Shown piece by piece: positions 30,792 to 39,502 of a stretch of 64,000 nt of DNA; the stretch's first letter is position 1; the number at the start of each line of letters is the position of its first letter. Made by a program: the position numbers and the translations under genes. The DNA is taken from the NCBI RefSeq assembly GCF_027594825.1, contig NZ_CP088930.1, forward strand, positions 1,116,001 through 1,180,000. Reading direction: 5' to 3'. The notes under the pieces are model-generated. The model saw only the letters and a list, made by a program, of their open reading frames with translations, ran no database searches and had not been told where the DNA came from. Source of the DNA: Serratia liquefaciens (GTDB lineage Bacteria > Pseudomonadota > Gammaproteobacteria > Enterobacterales > Enterobacteriaceae).

Positions 30792-31876
30792 GGTATTTGC
30801 TCCTGCGTAGACGTAAGCGGCATATGCAATCCCGCTTGTTCCAGTAGCGGAATAACGCTGTTGCTAAAGAAAGCCAATTCCGGCTCGTAGTCATAGAAGG
30901 TGATTTGCACTCCATCAATGCCTGCATGGTGAAGCTGCGCCAGCCGATCCGCGACAATATGTAAATGCCCGCCCACCGCACGGCCACGTGCGCTGTGTTG
31001 CGGCCATGACTGGCTATCGCCAGCCGAGTGACGCGCTGCAAAGTTCTCTATTGCCGCCAGATCGGCATGATCGATAATCGCCTGGTAATAGCGCCACGTC
31101 TCTTCACTCGTAGGGCGTACAATAATCGTCGGATTGATGATCACCCGTATCCGTCGCCGCTGTCGCTCTGCCGCGTTTTTCACCGCGCGTATATGGTCTG
31201 TCAATGCGGCGATCGCGTTGGCGAATTGCTCTCCTGCCGGGCTGGAAATAAAGACAATATCGGAATGGCGAGCCGCATACTCAAAACCCGCTGCTGAGCC
31301 GGATGCCGAGGCGAGAATCGGGCGACCAAAGCGCGGACGCGGCGAAACGTAGGCCTGCTCCAGCGAATAGAACTCCCCCTGCCAGTTGAGATTGTCCTCG
31401 CCGTGCCATAACGCGTTGCAGATACGAATAAATTCATCAGCTTGCTGGTAACGTCGATTATGATCGGCTCGGGTCATGCCAAATATTTTTGGTTCATTTT
31501 CTGCGTAACCAGTGACAATATTCGCGCCAAAGCGCCCGCCGGAAAGATGATCGGCGGTAGCAAGAAAACGCGCCAGGTGAAGCGGATGCCAGGGACCATA
31601 TAAAATATGGATAGTCCCCAGCAGCAATATCCGCTTCGTTAGCGCCGCCAATCCCACGGCAGAAATAAAGGGATCGAGGAAATTTTCCCGATAGCCCGTT
31701 TCTCCGCCGAATCCTCCTTTTGGTAACCATTGCGACAGGCCGAAAACGACATCGAACCCGAGTGCTTCCGCCTGTTGAGTTAAGCGGGCATTGTAGTCAA
31801 ATGACCAGTCGGTATCGCGAGGGAGAGTGGATTGCGACCATCCTCCGGTTTGTAGAGGTAAAAACAACCCCAACAT
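30788..31876 (-). CDS. SfnG/RutA-like flavin-dependent monooxygenase
   Basis: 362-residue luciferase-like monooxygenase. Segments such as DYNARLTQQAEALGFDVVF, LPKGGFGGETGYRENFLDPF, ATADHLSGGRFGANIVTGY and RYQQADEFIRICNALW resemble dimethylsulfone monooxygenase SfnG and the RutA/NtaA branch rather than SsuD. Such enzymes use FMNH2 and oxygen to cleave C-S or C-N bonds. First gene of the operon with the MFS carrier, the second monooxygenase and OsmC. No clear ribosome site is seen. Together with the SsuD-like genes it gives three monooxygenases of one superfamily within 11 kb. Confidence 0.85.
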   Translation of the reverse strand: MLGLFLPLQTGGWSQSTLPRDTDWSFDYNARLTQQAEALGFDVVFGLSQWLPKGGFGGETGYRENFLDPFISAVGLAALTKRILLLGTIHILYGPWHPLHLARFLATADHLSGGRFGANIVTGYAENEPKIFGMTRADHNRRYQQADEFIRICNALWHGEDNLNWQGEFYSLEQAYVSPRPRFGRPILASASGSAAGFEYAARHSDIVFISSPAGEQFANAIAALTDHIRAVKNAAERQRRRIRVIINPTIIVRPTSEETWRYYQAIIDHADLAAIENFAARHSAGDSQSWPQHSARGRAVGGHLHIVADRLAQLHHAGIDGVQITFYDYEPELAFFSNSVIPLLEQAGLHMPLTSTQEQIP

Positions 31877-31975
31877 CAGCGGCTGAGCAAATGCTTGCGA
31901 CGCAAGAGCAGGCTTTGTTTTTCATAAAGCGTTCTGCTGGCTCAACAGGGGCAAACTGAAGCCGAAGTTTATGAA

Positions 31976-32857
31976 TTAATTCATGGAATTCAGGGATGAT
32001 TTTAATTTGTCAATAAAAGTGCTGACCCGGAGGGGAAGGTAACGCGTTGTCGGTAGAACAGCCCAGACTGATAAAGCCTGAGGCCTGGCATCAAGTAAAT
32101 CAATCTCAACAAGCGTACCTTCCCGGGTCTCTTTTAAGACATCCCAGCGAGTAAGTTGTGCAATTCCCAGTCCCTCAGCACACAGGTCTCTTACCCCTTC
32201 CACGTTATCTGAGCTAAAACGCCCATCAACGCTGGTCCTGATAACTTCACCATCACGCTCGAAAATCCATTGAGGTACGCTACTGAGTCTCAGGCAATGA
32301 TGTTGCATTAAATCCTCGACGAACTGAGGTTTACCATTCGCTTTCAGATAATCGGGTGAAGCGCAGATTACACGAGGATTATCAGCAATTTTACGGGCTA
32401 TAAGTGTTGAGTCCTTTAATGGCGCGATACGTATTGCCACATCAATCCCTCTCCCGACGATATCAACCACATCTTCGCTTAACTGAAGGTCGATACTCAG
32501 CTTTGGATTGTCTGCTAACAGTCCAGAAACGAGAGGCAAGATATTACGCCGTCCGAATCCTGATGGTGCAGTGATTCTCAATAATCCTACGGCCCCCTGC
32601 GTTGATGAAGAAAATAGCGCCCGAGCCCCCGTCTCCGCTTCAATGAGTGCCCTGGCATAAGGCAGGAATTCCATGCCTTCCTGAGTTAATGAAACAGATC
32701 GGGTCGTTCTCTGTAAAAGGCGCGTTCCGAGCTCGTGTTCAAGTGATGCGAGGCGTCTTGAAACAGACATGGCGGAAATACCCAGTCGTTTCGCTGCCTG
32801 AGTGAGGCTGTGAGTTTCGGTTATGACGAGGAAGAGTGATACGTCCTGCAGATTCAT
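31976..32857 (-). CDS. LysR-family transcriptional regulator
   Basis: 293 residues: N-terminal helix-turn-helix (LTQAAKRLGISAMSVSRRLASLEHELGTRLLQRTTR) and the LysR effector domain (GLLRITAPSGFGRRNILPLV; EGVRDLCAEGLGIAQLTRWD). It is the group often called CrgA/PtxR-like, frequently paired with oxidoreductases. It is divergent from the Old Yellow Enzyme gene, with a perfect 19-bp palindrome (32919-32937) between, and probably controls it. Base composition is lower in GC than the backbone genes. Confidence 0.92.
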   Translation of the reverse strand: MNLQDVSLFLVITETHSLTQAAKRLGISAMSVSRRLASLEHELGTRLLQRTTRSVSLTQEGMEFLPYARALIEAETGARALFSSSTQGAVGLLRITAPSGFGRRNILPLVSGLLADNPKLSIDLQLSEDVVDIVGRGIDVAIRIAPLKDSTLIARKIADNPRVICASPDYLKANGKPQFVEDLMQHHCLRLSSVPQWIFERDGEVIRTSVDGRFSSDNVEGVRDLCAEGLGIAQLTRWDVLKETREGTLVEIDLLDARPQALSVWAVLPTTRYLPLRVSTFIDKLKSSLNSMN

Positions 32858-32918
32858 GTCGACCCCAATATATCAAGCATTGCAAAGTCATTTATTAAGC
32901 AAAATGGAAAACACAAAT

Positions 32919-32937
32919 TATAACGATAATCGTTATA
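32919..32937. promoter_or_regulatory. Perfect palindrome between LysR and oxidoreductase genes
   Basis: TATAACGATAATCGTTATA: nine-base arms around one A. It has the T...A dyad form of LysR boxes and lies 62 bases from the regulator start and 82 from the oxidoreductase start. Likely operator of the adjacent LysR protein; it also looks slightly Fur-box-like (GATAAT core). Confidence 0.7.
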
Positions 32938-33019
32938 CAACCTTATCATTTTGGCCTGTTTATCCCTAATTCAGCAATAATTATAGTGCAATCATGATTT
33001 AATTTATCTGGAAAAACTC

Positions 33020-34117
33020 ATGACGACATTATCCCTTTTCACCCCCGCCAGTATCGGGAAGCTAGCCTTGAAAAACCGCCTAGTGGTCGCACCAATGACC
33101 CGTGTCACCGCCTCCGAGGAGGGTGTAGCCAGCGATCGTATGAAGACATACTACGAAGATTTTGCACGCGGTGGATTTGGTCTGGTTATATCGGAAGGCA
33201 TTTATATTGATAAAGAATGGTCACAGACTTATGCCTTTCAGGCTGGCTTGACCAGTACGGAACAGGTTGCAGGATGGCACAACATCACTGACGCCGTTCA
33301 CCAACAACAGGGGCGTATTTTTGCCCAAATCCAGCACTCTGGTGCGTTGTCACAGGGCAACTATTTTCGGGATGGGACTGTTGCACCAAGTGCCGTTCGT
33401 CCGGTAGGCAAGCAGATGACGTTTTATCGTGGCGAAGGTAAATACCCTGTTCCTCGTGAACTCAGCGAAGACGAAATACAGGACATTATCAATAGCTTTG
33501 CCGATGCCGCGGCGCATGCTGTTTTCGGGGCTGGCTTTGATGGCGTGGAAATCCATGGTGCAAATGGATATCTTCTCGATCAGTTCTTCACGGATCACAC
33601 TAACCTGCGTACTGACCGCTGGGGCGGTGACATCGCAGGCCGCCTGCAATTTAGCCTTGAAGTGATTCACTCTGTCAGACAACGTGTAGGTCAGGATATT
33701 CCAGTGGGTATCCGAATATCTCAGGGGAAAGTAAATGACTTTTTCCATAAATGGGCTAACGGCGAAGATGATGCTCGGGTGGTGTTTAGGTTGCTTGCTG
33801 GTTCCGGTATCGATTATCTGCACCTGACTGAATATGAAGCGTGGCAGCCAGCATTCCCTGATAACCCACTATCACTGATTGAGCTGGGACGTAAATATGC
33901 TCCACAGCTAACCATTATGGCTAATGGTAGCCTGCATGATAAATCCCGGGCAATACAGGTCATGGAAATGGGCGCCGATCTCATTGCATTAGGCCGAGGC
34001 GCCTTGGCAAATCATGACTTGCCTGAACGAATGGCCAGCGGCGTAGCCTTACGCGAATTTGACAGCGCGATTCTTGGACCCATTGCCAATATTAAAGATT
34101 CTGAACTTTCTGTCTGA
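33020..34117 (+). CDS. Old Yellow Enzyme-family NADH:flavin oxidoreductase
   Basis: 365-residue FMN TIM barrel of the OYE/alkene-reductase family. It has SLFTPASIGKLALKNRLVVAPMTR, the substrate-binding His and Asn pair in IHGANGYLLDQFF, TDRWGGD, and GRGALANHDLPERM for FMN phosphate. It reduces activated C=C bonds or related electrophiles using NAD(P)H. It is divergent from the LysR gene and closed by the terminator at 34126-34148. No closer substrate can be named. Confidence 0.92.
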   Translation: MTTLSLFTPASIGKLALKNRLVVAPMTRVTASEEGVASDRMKTYYEDFARGGFGLVISEGIYIDKEWSQTYAFQAGLTSTEQVAGWHNITDAVHQQQGRIFAQIQHSGALSQGNYFRDGTVAPSAVRPVGKQMTFYRGEGKYPVPRELSEDEIQDIINSFADAAAHAVFGAGFDGVEIHGANGYLLDQFFTDHTNLRTDRWGGDIAGRLQFSLEVIHSVRQRVGQDIPVGIRISQGKVNDFFHKWANGEDDARVVFRLLAGSGIDYLHLTEYEAWQPAFPDNPLSLIELGRKYAPQLTIMANGSLHDKSRAIQVMEMGADLIALGRGALANHDLPERMASGVALREFDSAILGPIANIKDSELSV

Positions 34118-34125
34118 CTCCTCTG

Positions 34126-34148
34126 CCCCGGTAACTTTCCGGGGTTTA
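34126..34148 (+). terminator. Terminator of the oxidoreductase gene
   Basis: Stem CCCCGG / CCGGGG with a 7-base loop followed by TTTACT, nine bases after the stop codon. Confidence 0.7.
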
Positions 34149-34164
34149 CTGCCATGTAAATTAA

Positions 34165-34199
34165 AGACGCCTGCTTAAGGAAACTTAAGCGGGCTTTTT
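34165..34199. terminator. Second hairpin with CTTAAGCGGGCTTTTT
   Basis: Imperfect stem GCTTAAG / CTTAAGC extended by GCC/GGGC, followed by T5 on the plus strand. The same hairpin type occurs after katG at 2800-2833. Confidence 0.6.
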
Positions 34200-34271
34200 G
34201 CTTTCGGATATGGGGTGAACGGCGGCTAAGGTGACAGCAGCCCTTATATTTTGAGCCACATTCGAGCAGGT

Positions 34272-35063
34272 CTAGCGCAACAGCACTTTGCCAATCAGAT
34301 AGGTTGTTGCCTGTCCGCCGATGTAAACGCGATCGCCCACCAGCTGGCAGCGTAAATCCCCGCCACGCTCTAATCCCTGGTGCGCCAACATCTGCGTTTT
34401 ATTCAGTTTTTCAGCCCAGTAAGGAATGAGCATGCTATGCGCCGAACCTGTCACAGGATCTTCCGCTACGGCTTCACCTGGGCAGAAGAAACGGCTAACA
34501 AAATCGTACTCACTGTCACCAGGGGCTGTTATACAAACCATTTTTCCCAGGGGAAGCATGTCATTGATGTTCGGGCGTACAGTTTCGACCTGCTGCCGAT
34601 TCTCCATTACTACCAGGTAATCACGCGCCACGCGCACTTCTTTGCATTCTGTGATGCCCAACGTTTCCAGCAATAATGCCGGTGGCGTGACAGGCTTGGT
34701 TTCCCACGCAGGAAAATCGAGCGTCAGCCATTTACCGTTGCGTACCACCGTCAGTGGGCCAACAAAACGGGTATCAAAATGAATAGTCGTGCCTTGGTAA
34801 TCAAGATGTTCAAAGATAACGTGCGCAGCTGCCATTGTGGCATGTCCACACAGATTTATTTCAGCCAGGGAGGTAAACCATCGCAACTCAAAGCCAGTAT
34901 CATTTGCGACAAAGAATGCTGTTTCTGACTGGTTATGCTGCTGGGACATTTTCAATAATGTCTCATCAGGCAACCATTCTGTTAACGGACATACTGCTGC
35001 GGCATTACCGCCAAAAATCGTGTTGCTAAAGGCATCTATCATGTAAAAATCAATTTGTTGCAT
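34272..35063 (-). CDS. PhzF-family epimerase/isomerase-like protein
   Basis: 263 residues of the PhzF/DapF-like two-domain fold: DAFSNTIFGGNAAAV, the catalytic-type Glu47 in NQSETAFF, INLCGHATMAAAHV and DPVTGSAHSML, the family hallmarks. PhzF itself isomerises an intermediate in phenazine synthesis, but most homologues, as probably this one, are of unknown function. Start placed at 35063 (MQQIDFYMIDAF); the 15-residue extension is not family-like. AT-rich relative to the backbone. It stands alone. Confidence 0.88.
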   Translation of the reverse strand: MQQIDFYMIDAFSNTIFGGNAAAVCPLTEWLPDETLLKMSQQHNQSETAFFVANDTGFELRWFTSLAEINLCGHATMAAAHVIFEHLDYQGTTIHFDTRFVGPLTVVRNGKWLTLDFPAWETKPVTPPALLLETLGITECKEVRVARDYLVVMENRQQVETVRPNINDMLPLGKMVCITAPGDSEYDFVSRFFCPGEAVAEDPVTGSAHSMLIPYWAEKLNKTQMLAHQGLERGGDLRCQLVGDRVYIGGQATTYLIGKVLLR

Positions 35064-35219
35064 AGCGTAAATCTCTAATCGATCTTCGGGCAGCTCACAC
35101 TCTACCACGCCACGACAACATGCAATTTCGTATTTTTCATGCGTTCACCTTCCCCTGAAAAAATGAATATAGTGACTAACGAAAACTGAATGCGGTATAG
35201 CATTTTCTTGCGATATGAA

Positions 35220-35291
35220 GACGTCTGTTTCTGGCACAAAGCAGGCATTGTGAACGTGGCACGGCCCGCTTTGAGCAAGGAGCGGACCTTC
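35220..35291. repeat. Palindromic dispersed repeat, full copy
   Basis: About 70 bases with two inverted arms. The left arm GACGTCTGTTTCTGGCACAA continues AAGCAG. The complement of the right arm (35268-35291) begins AAGGTCCGCTCCTTGCTCAA, which matches the same consensus. Related single arms occur at 10-34 and 35790-35811. It lies between genes and includes part of a spurious 63-codon minus frame (35102-35293). Confidence 0.65.
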
Positions 35292-35351
35292 AATAGCGAT
35301 TCTCATACAATGTGTAAATGGACGGTTGTGAGCTCATTAATTAATATTTAG

Positions 35352-35687
35352 TTATGGGAAATAGAACCATGCGGTTGAAATGAGGTCGTTTTTAATTTCA
35401 AAAACAGCAACACTCTCCAAAGGCTGATCAGACAACCCATGTATCAATTCGTGATCGAAAACTTTATTGCCCATTACTATTCTGGAAATAAGCTCTGCTT
35501 TAAGTTTCTGATTATTAAATCTATTATTCACGTAAAATTCACGTAAGGATTCTTTCCCTATTGTAGAAGGACTCTCAGCAGGCATCCGATAACCTTTGAA
35601 GTCCTCTGAAAAGCAAGAGATGAACGCTTCAATATCATGGGCATTATACGCTTCGAACTGAGCCTTCACTGGTGAATCTACCGACAT
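35352..35687 (-). CDS. SnoaL/NTF2-like small protein
   Basis: 111 residues with the NTF2-like cone fold pattern: VKAQFEAYNAHDIEAFISCFSEDFKGYRMP, then ESLREFYVNNRF and VAVFEIKNDLISTAWFYF. Such proteins are small isomerases, hydrolases or ligand-binding proteins; the function here is unknown. Start at 35687 has GGGGG seven bases upstream. Low GC and flanked by repeat copies, so likely acquired. Confidence 0.8.
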   Translation of the reverse strand: MSVDSPVKAQFEAYNAHDIEAFISCFSEDFKGYRMPAESPSTIGKESLREFYVNNRFNNQKLKAELISRIVMGNKVFDHELIHGLSDQPLESVAVFEIKNDLISTAWFYFP

Positions 35688-35789
35688 AAAAACCCCCATC
35701 AATGAATTTATATGCAACTTATTACCATATAAAATCACATTTATTACATAAGAACAAATCAAAACTTAAGCTGAATTCGATGCTCATCT

Positions 35790-35811
35790 GGTCCGCTTCT
35801 GGCACATAGCA
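35790..35811 (+). repeat. Dispersed intergenic repeat, copy 3 (single arm)
   Basis: GGTCCGCTTCTGGCACATAG continues CA and matches the arms at 10-34 and 35220-35244 with a few changes. It lies between the SnoaL-like gene and the LysR gene. Confidence 0.55.
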
Positions 35812-35867
35812 AACCCGCAGGTTAGCCGCGAATCCCCCGCAACAACCCCGTACTTCGCCTTATCCAC

Positions 35868-36821
35868 CTAAATCAACAGCCGGACCCGATCATAAATCAC
35901 TCGGTCCTCCTGTCGTGCGGAACGGGCGTGCTGGCGCAGGGCACGCACCAAATGATCAATCAGCGCATGGGCGGCGGTGCTGAGAATGCTGTTGCGACGA
36001 GTCACGATATTCAATCGTGCCAAATCGCAACTTTCCCGCAGCGCCAACGGCTGCAAACGCCCGGCAAACTGCGGCAGGCCGACCAGCGGCGCCGGACACC
36101 AGGTACACATGTCCGCCGACTCCACCATCACCTGCAACATGCCCAGGGAATGCGCATGAATAATACGATTCGGATCAAGGTGAGCACCGTGTCGGCTGAA
36201 CAGTTGATGAATTAAATCGTCATGATTCTCCGGTGTGTAATTCAGCACCCAATCCTGCTCCAGCAACTGGTGAATCGAGGTGCTTTGGCTCAACGGATGC
36301 CCCTGCCGCACCATCACCGCCGTTTCATAATCGAGCAAGGGTTCGCAATGAAACTCCTGCGGTGCCATCGAAACCGGAAGCGGCGTGATGGCAAAATCCA
36401 TCGTGCCCTCACGCAGTTGTGATTGCGCGTTGGCCATCAGGCTTTCAAACAGCTCCAGTTTGACCTTGGGCATCTTTTTGCGAAAGGCCAACACCGCCGT
36501 CGGCAACACCGTCAACATCAGCCACGGCGTAATGGCGGCTTTCACCTGCTCTTGCGCTAATCCGCGTAACCCTGCCATTTCATTATCAGCCTGTTCCAGC
36601 TGATTCAGCACCAACCGGGCATGTGCCAACAGCGTTTTCCCGTAAGGCGTAAACCCCAGACCGCTCGGAGAGCGGAGCAGCAACGGCAGTTCCTGTTGCT
36701 GCTCCAGCTCACGTAAAGCCCGCGTAACCGCTGCCTGTGAAAGCCCCAATTGCCGCGCGGCGGCGCGGATACTCCCGCCGTCGGCGCTGGCGACCAATGC
36801 CTGTAACTGATGCAGTTTCAT
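35868..36821 (-). CDS. LysR-family transcriptional regulator
   Basis: 317 residues: helix-turn-helix (LQALVASADGGSIRAAARQLGLSQAAVTRALRELE) and LysR effector domain (VKAAITPWLMLTVLPTAVLAF; EPLLDYETAVMVRQGHPLS). Start at 36821 with AGGGG upstream. Divergent from the M20 amidohydrolase/binding-protein genes; a perfect 7-5-7 dyad (36832-36850) lies between, so it probably regulates them. Confidence 0.92.
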   Translation of the reverse strand: MKLHQLQALVASADGGSIRAAARQLGLSQAAVTRALRELEQQQELPLLLRSPSGLGFTPYGKTLLAHARLVLNQLEQADNEMAGLRGLAQEQVKAAITPWLMLTVLPTAVLAFRKKMPKVKLELFESLMANAQSQLREGTMDFAITPLPVSMAPQEFHCEPLLDYETAVMVRQGHPLSQSTSIHQLLEQDWVLNYTPENHDDLIHQLFSRHGAHLDPNRIIHAHSLGMLQVMVESADMCTWCPAPLVGLPQFAGRLQPLALRESCDLARLNIVTRRNSILSTAAHALIDHLVRALRQHARSARQEDRVIYDRVRLLI

Positions 36822-36831
36822 GATGCCCCTA

Positions 36832-36850
36832 TGACAACCTATTGTTGTCA
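36832..36850. promoter_or_regulatory. Likely LysR operator
   Basis: TGACAACCTATTGTTGTCA, a perfect inverted repeat with 7-base arms and 5-base centre, 11 bases upstream of the LysR start and 110 from the amidohydrolase start. Its position close to the regulator gene fits autoregulation plus divergent activation. Confidence 0.7.
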
Positions 36851-36960
36851 GCATAACCGAACGGCGGCTCCCCGACCAACGGGTTGTTTGCTAGTGTCTG
36901 GAGTATCTTGTTTTCCGGTTATTGAGCGTCGGAAATCGACTATTCAATCAGGATACCGCG

Positions 36961-38130
36961 ATGAATAAACCACTTATTTTATCTGAAATAGCGGCATTTA
37001 AGCATGAAATGGTCGCTATCCGCCGCCATATTCATGCTCACCCCGAATTGGGATTCAACGAGTTCGCCACCGGTGAGTTGGTAGCAAAACTGCTGTCCGA
37101 GTGGGGTTATCAGGTCACGCGGCACCTGGGGCAAACAGGCGTTGTCGCCACCTTGCAACGAGGCACGGGAAAATCACTGGGCTTACGTGCCGATATGGAT
37201 GCATTACCGATGGAAGAAACCAGCGGGTTAACCTACGCCAGCACCCACCGTGGCGTGATGCATGCCTGCGGTCATGATGGCCACACCACTATGCTGCTGG
37301 CCGCTGCGCGTTATCTGGCGCAACACTCTGACTTTACCGGGACTCTGCATCTGATTTTTCAGCCAGCGGAAGAAGGTGGCGGCGGCGCCAGAGTGATGAT
37401 TGAAGACGGATTGTTCGAGCGGTTCCCCTGTGATGCGGTGTTCGCCATGCACAACGTACCTGGCTTTCCGGTCGGCCAGTTGGGCTTTGCCAGCGGGGCT
37501 TTCATGTGCTCGGCCGATACGGTCAATATTACCCTGCACGGCCACGGCGGCCACGGCGCGGTGCCGCAGCACACGGTCGATCCGGTGGTGGTTTGCGCCG
37601 CCATTGTGATGAGTCTGCAAACCATCGTCTCCAGAAATATCGATCCGCAGGAAACGGCGATCGTGACGGTTGGCGCGATCCAGGCAGGCCGTGCCGCCAA
37701 CGTGATCCCTGACACCGCAACCATGACGCTTAGCGTACGCGCATTGGATGCGGGAGTTCGTCAACGTCTGGAAAACCGCATTACGGCGCTGGTAGAAGCA
37801 CAAGCCGTCAGTTTTGGTGCTCGGGCAGAAATTGATTACCAACAGGGTTATCCGGTTTTGGTCAATCACGTGGCGGAAACTGAACTGGCACGCAAGGTCG
37901 CATTGGACTGGGCGGGTGAACAGCAGTTGATCCCGTCTCTACGTCCCTTTACCGCCAGCGAAGACTTCGCATTTATGTTGGAGAAATGCCCCGGTAGCTA
38001 TATTTCGATCGGCAATGGGGAAAGTACGCCCGGCAATTCACTGCATAACGCCGGTTACGATTTTAACGACGAGTGCCTGCCGATTGGCGCCACTTACTGG
38101 GTCAAGCTGGTTGAGCGCTTTTTGGCTTAA
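36961..38130 (+). CDS. M20 family amidohydrolase (hippuricase/HipO-like)
   Basis: 389 residues of the M20D metallopeptidase-like amidohydrolases: DMDALPMEE, the metal-binding HACGHDGHTTML (Cys103, His105), PAEEGGGG and MHNVPGFPVG, with a lid domain after about residue 185 (TVNITLHGHGGHGAVP). These cleave N-acyl amino acids or indole-amino-acid conjugates. The start at 36961 has AGGA seven bases upstream. It is followed after 35 bases by a polar amino acid binding protein, suggesting uptake and hydrolysis of an amino acid derivative under the divergent LysR protein. Confidence 0.92.
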   Translation: MNKPLILSEIAAFKHEMVAIRRHIHAHPELGFNEFATGELVAKLLSEWGYQVTRHLGQTGVVATLQRGTGKSLGLRADMDALPMEETSGLTYASTHRGVMHACGHDGHTTMLLAAARYLAQHSDFTGTLHLIFQPAEEGGGGARVMIEDGLFERFPCDAVFAMHNVPGFPVGQLGFASGAFMCSADTVNITLHGHGGHGAVPQHTVDPVVVCAAIVMSLQTIVSRNIDPQETAIVTVGAIQAGRAANVIPDTATMTLSVRALDAGVRQRLENRITALVEAQAVSFGARAEIDYQQGYPVLVNHVAETELARKVALDWAGEQQLIPSLRPFTASEDFAFMLEKCPGSYISIGNGESTPGNSLHNAGYDFNDECLPIGATYWVKLVERFLA

Positions 38131-38165
38131 TCCCTTTTGCACACCACTACGCTGAGGAACATAAA

Positions 38166-38954
38166 ATGAAAACAAAAATTGGCCTGGTTCTCCTGTTGCC
38201 ACTGGCCTTCAGTTTCGCCGTTTCTGCTGGGGAATTCAGCGGAAAAGTGATTAAACTCGGCGTGGATCCGACCTATCCACCGCTGGAATTTAAAACGCCT
38301 CAGGGGGCGTTGACCGGATTTGGTGTCGATATTGCGCAGGCGATGTGCGATCAAATGCAGGCCAAATGCGTTTGGGTTGAGAGCAGTTGGGACGGGATGA
38401 TCCCGGGGTTGCTGGCGAAAAAATTTGATGCCATCGCCTCGTCGATGACCATTACGCCGCAGCGTCAGGCGCAGATCGCCTTCTCGGACAAAGTATCCAA
38501 TGCGCCGGCACGATTAGTGGCCCGTAAAGGCAGCAACCTGCAACCCACGGCGGCTTCGCTGCAAGGCAAATCCATTGGCGTGCAGCAGGGATCCAGCCAG
38601 GAAACCTATGCCAACGCCCTGTGGCGGCCGGCTGGCGTTAACGTGGTGTCCTACCAAAGCCAGCAGGAAGCCAATGAGGATTTGATCAACGGGCGACTGG
38701 ACGCTTCGTTGTTGGCCAGCGTCAGCGCCAGTGAGTTTTTCCACACCCCAGCAGGAAAAGACTTTGCCTTTATCGGAGCCGAACTCAGTGACAGCAAATA
38801 TTTCGGCATCGGTGACGGCATTGGGCTGCGTAAAGAGGATACCGCCCTGCGTAACGCGTTCAATGCTGCGCTTCAGGCGATCATCGCCAACGGCACCTAC
38901 AAGAAGGTGAACGATAAATATTTCGATTTTGACGTGTATGGCGCAGGCCACTAA
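38166..38954 (+). CDS. Polar amino acid ABC transporter binding protein
   Basis: 262 residues, family 3 solute-binding protein: signal peptide MKTKIGLVLLLPLAFSFAVSA, then IKLGVDPTYPPLEFKTPQG, GFGVDIAQAMCDQM, WDGMIPGLLAKKFDAIASSMTITPQRQ and GIGLRKEDTALRNAFNAAL. It captures an amino acid, probably cationic or polar (ArgT/HisJ relatives). GAGGAA precedes the ATG. No permease or ATPase gene follows, so it must use subunits encoded elsewhere. Likely co-transcribed with the amidohydrolase. Confidence 0.9.
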   Translation: MKTKIGLVLLLPLAFSFAVSAGEFSGKVIKLGVDPTYPPLEFKTPQGALTGFGVDIAQAMCDQMQAKCVWVESSWDGMIPGLLAKKFDAIASSMTITPQRQAQIAFSDKVSNAPARLVARKGSNLQPTAASLQGKSIGVQQGSSQETYANALWRPAGVNVVSYQSQQEANEDLINGRLDASLLASVSASEFFHTPAGKDFAFIGAELSDSKYFGIGDGIGLRKEDTALRNAFNAALQAIIANGTYKKVNDKYFDFDVYGAGH

Positions 38955-38990
38955 AGGGGCCGAAATGGGGATGCAGGGAAAACGGTAAAA

Positions 38991-39012
38991 GGGCCAGGCG
39001 AATGCCTGGCCC
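38991..39012 (-). terminator. Terminator between the binding-protein gene and tmaR
   Basis: Stem GGGCCAGGC / GCCTGGCCC with a GAAT loop. On the minus strand it is followed by TTTTACC, twelve bases after the tmaR stop. It may also serve the convergent plus-strand gene. Confidence 0.75.
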
Positions 39013-39023
39013 GATAAAAACGG

Positions 39024-39356
<333 letters not shown>

Positions 39357-39502
39357 TTAGTAATACACAGATTCATTTGCTTACGGCCACAATGATACCA
39401 AGATACAGGTTTGTGGCGGTCAGGCACAACACTCATCGCCCTATCTTACTCACTTTGGCGTCCTGACAAAAACCTGAAGCACCCGCTTCATGATCTGACC
39501 CC

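Noticed and set aside
34113..34126. TGACTCCTCTG near the end of the oxidoreductase gene as a possible att copy of the tRNA end
   Set aside because: It is in inverted orientation, has a mismatch, and overlaps a stop codon in coding context; about 10 bases of match is expected by chance.
35102..35293. 63-codon minus frame upstream of the PhzF-like gene
   Set aside because: Largely made of the palindromic repeat sequence; no coding features.
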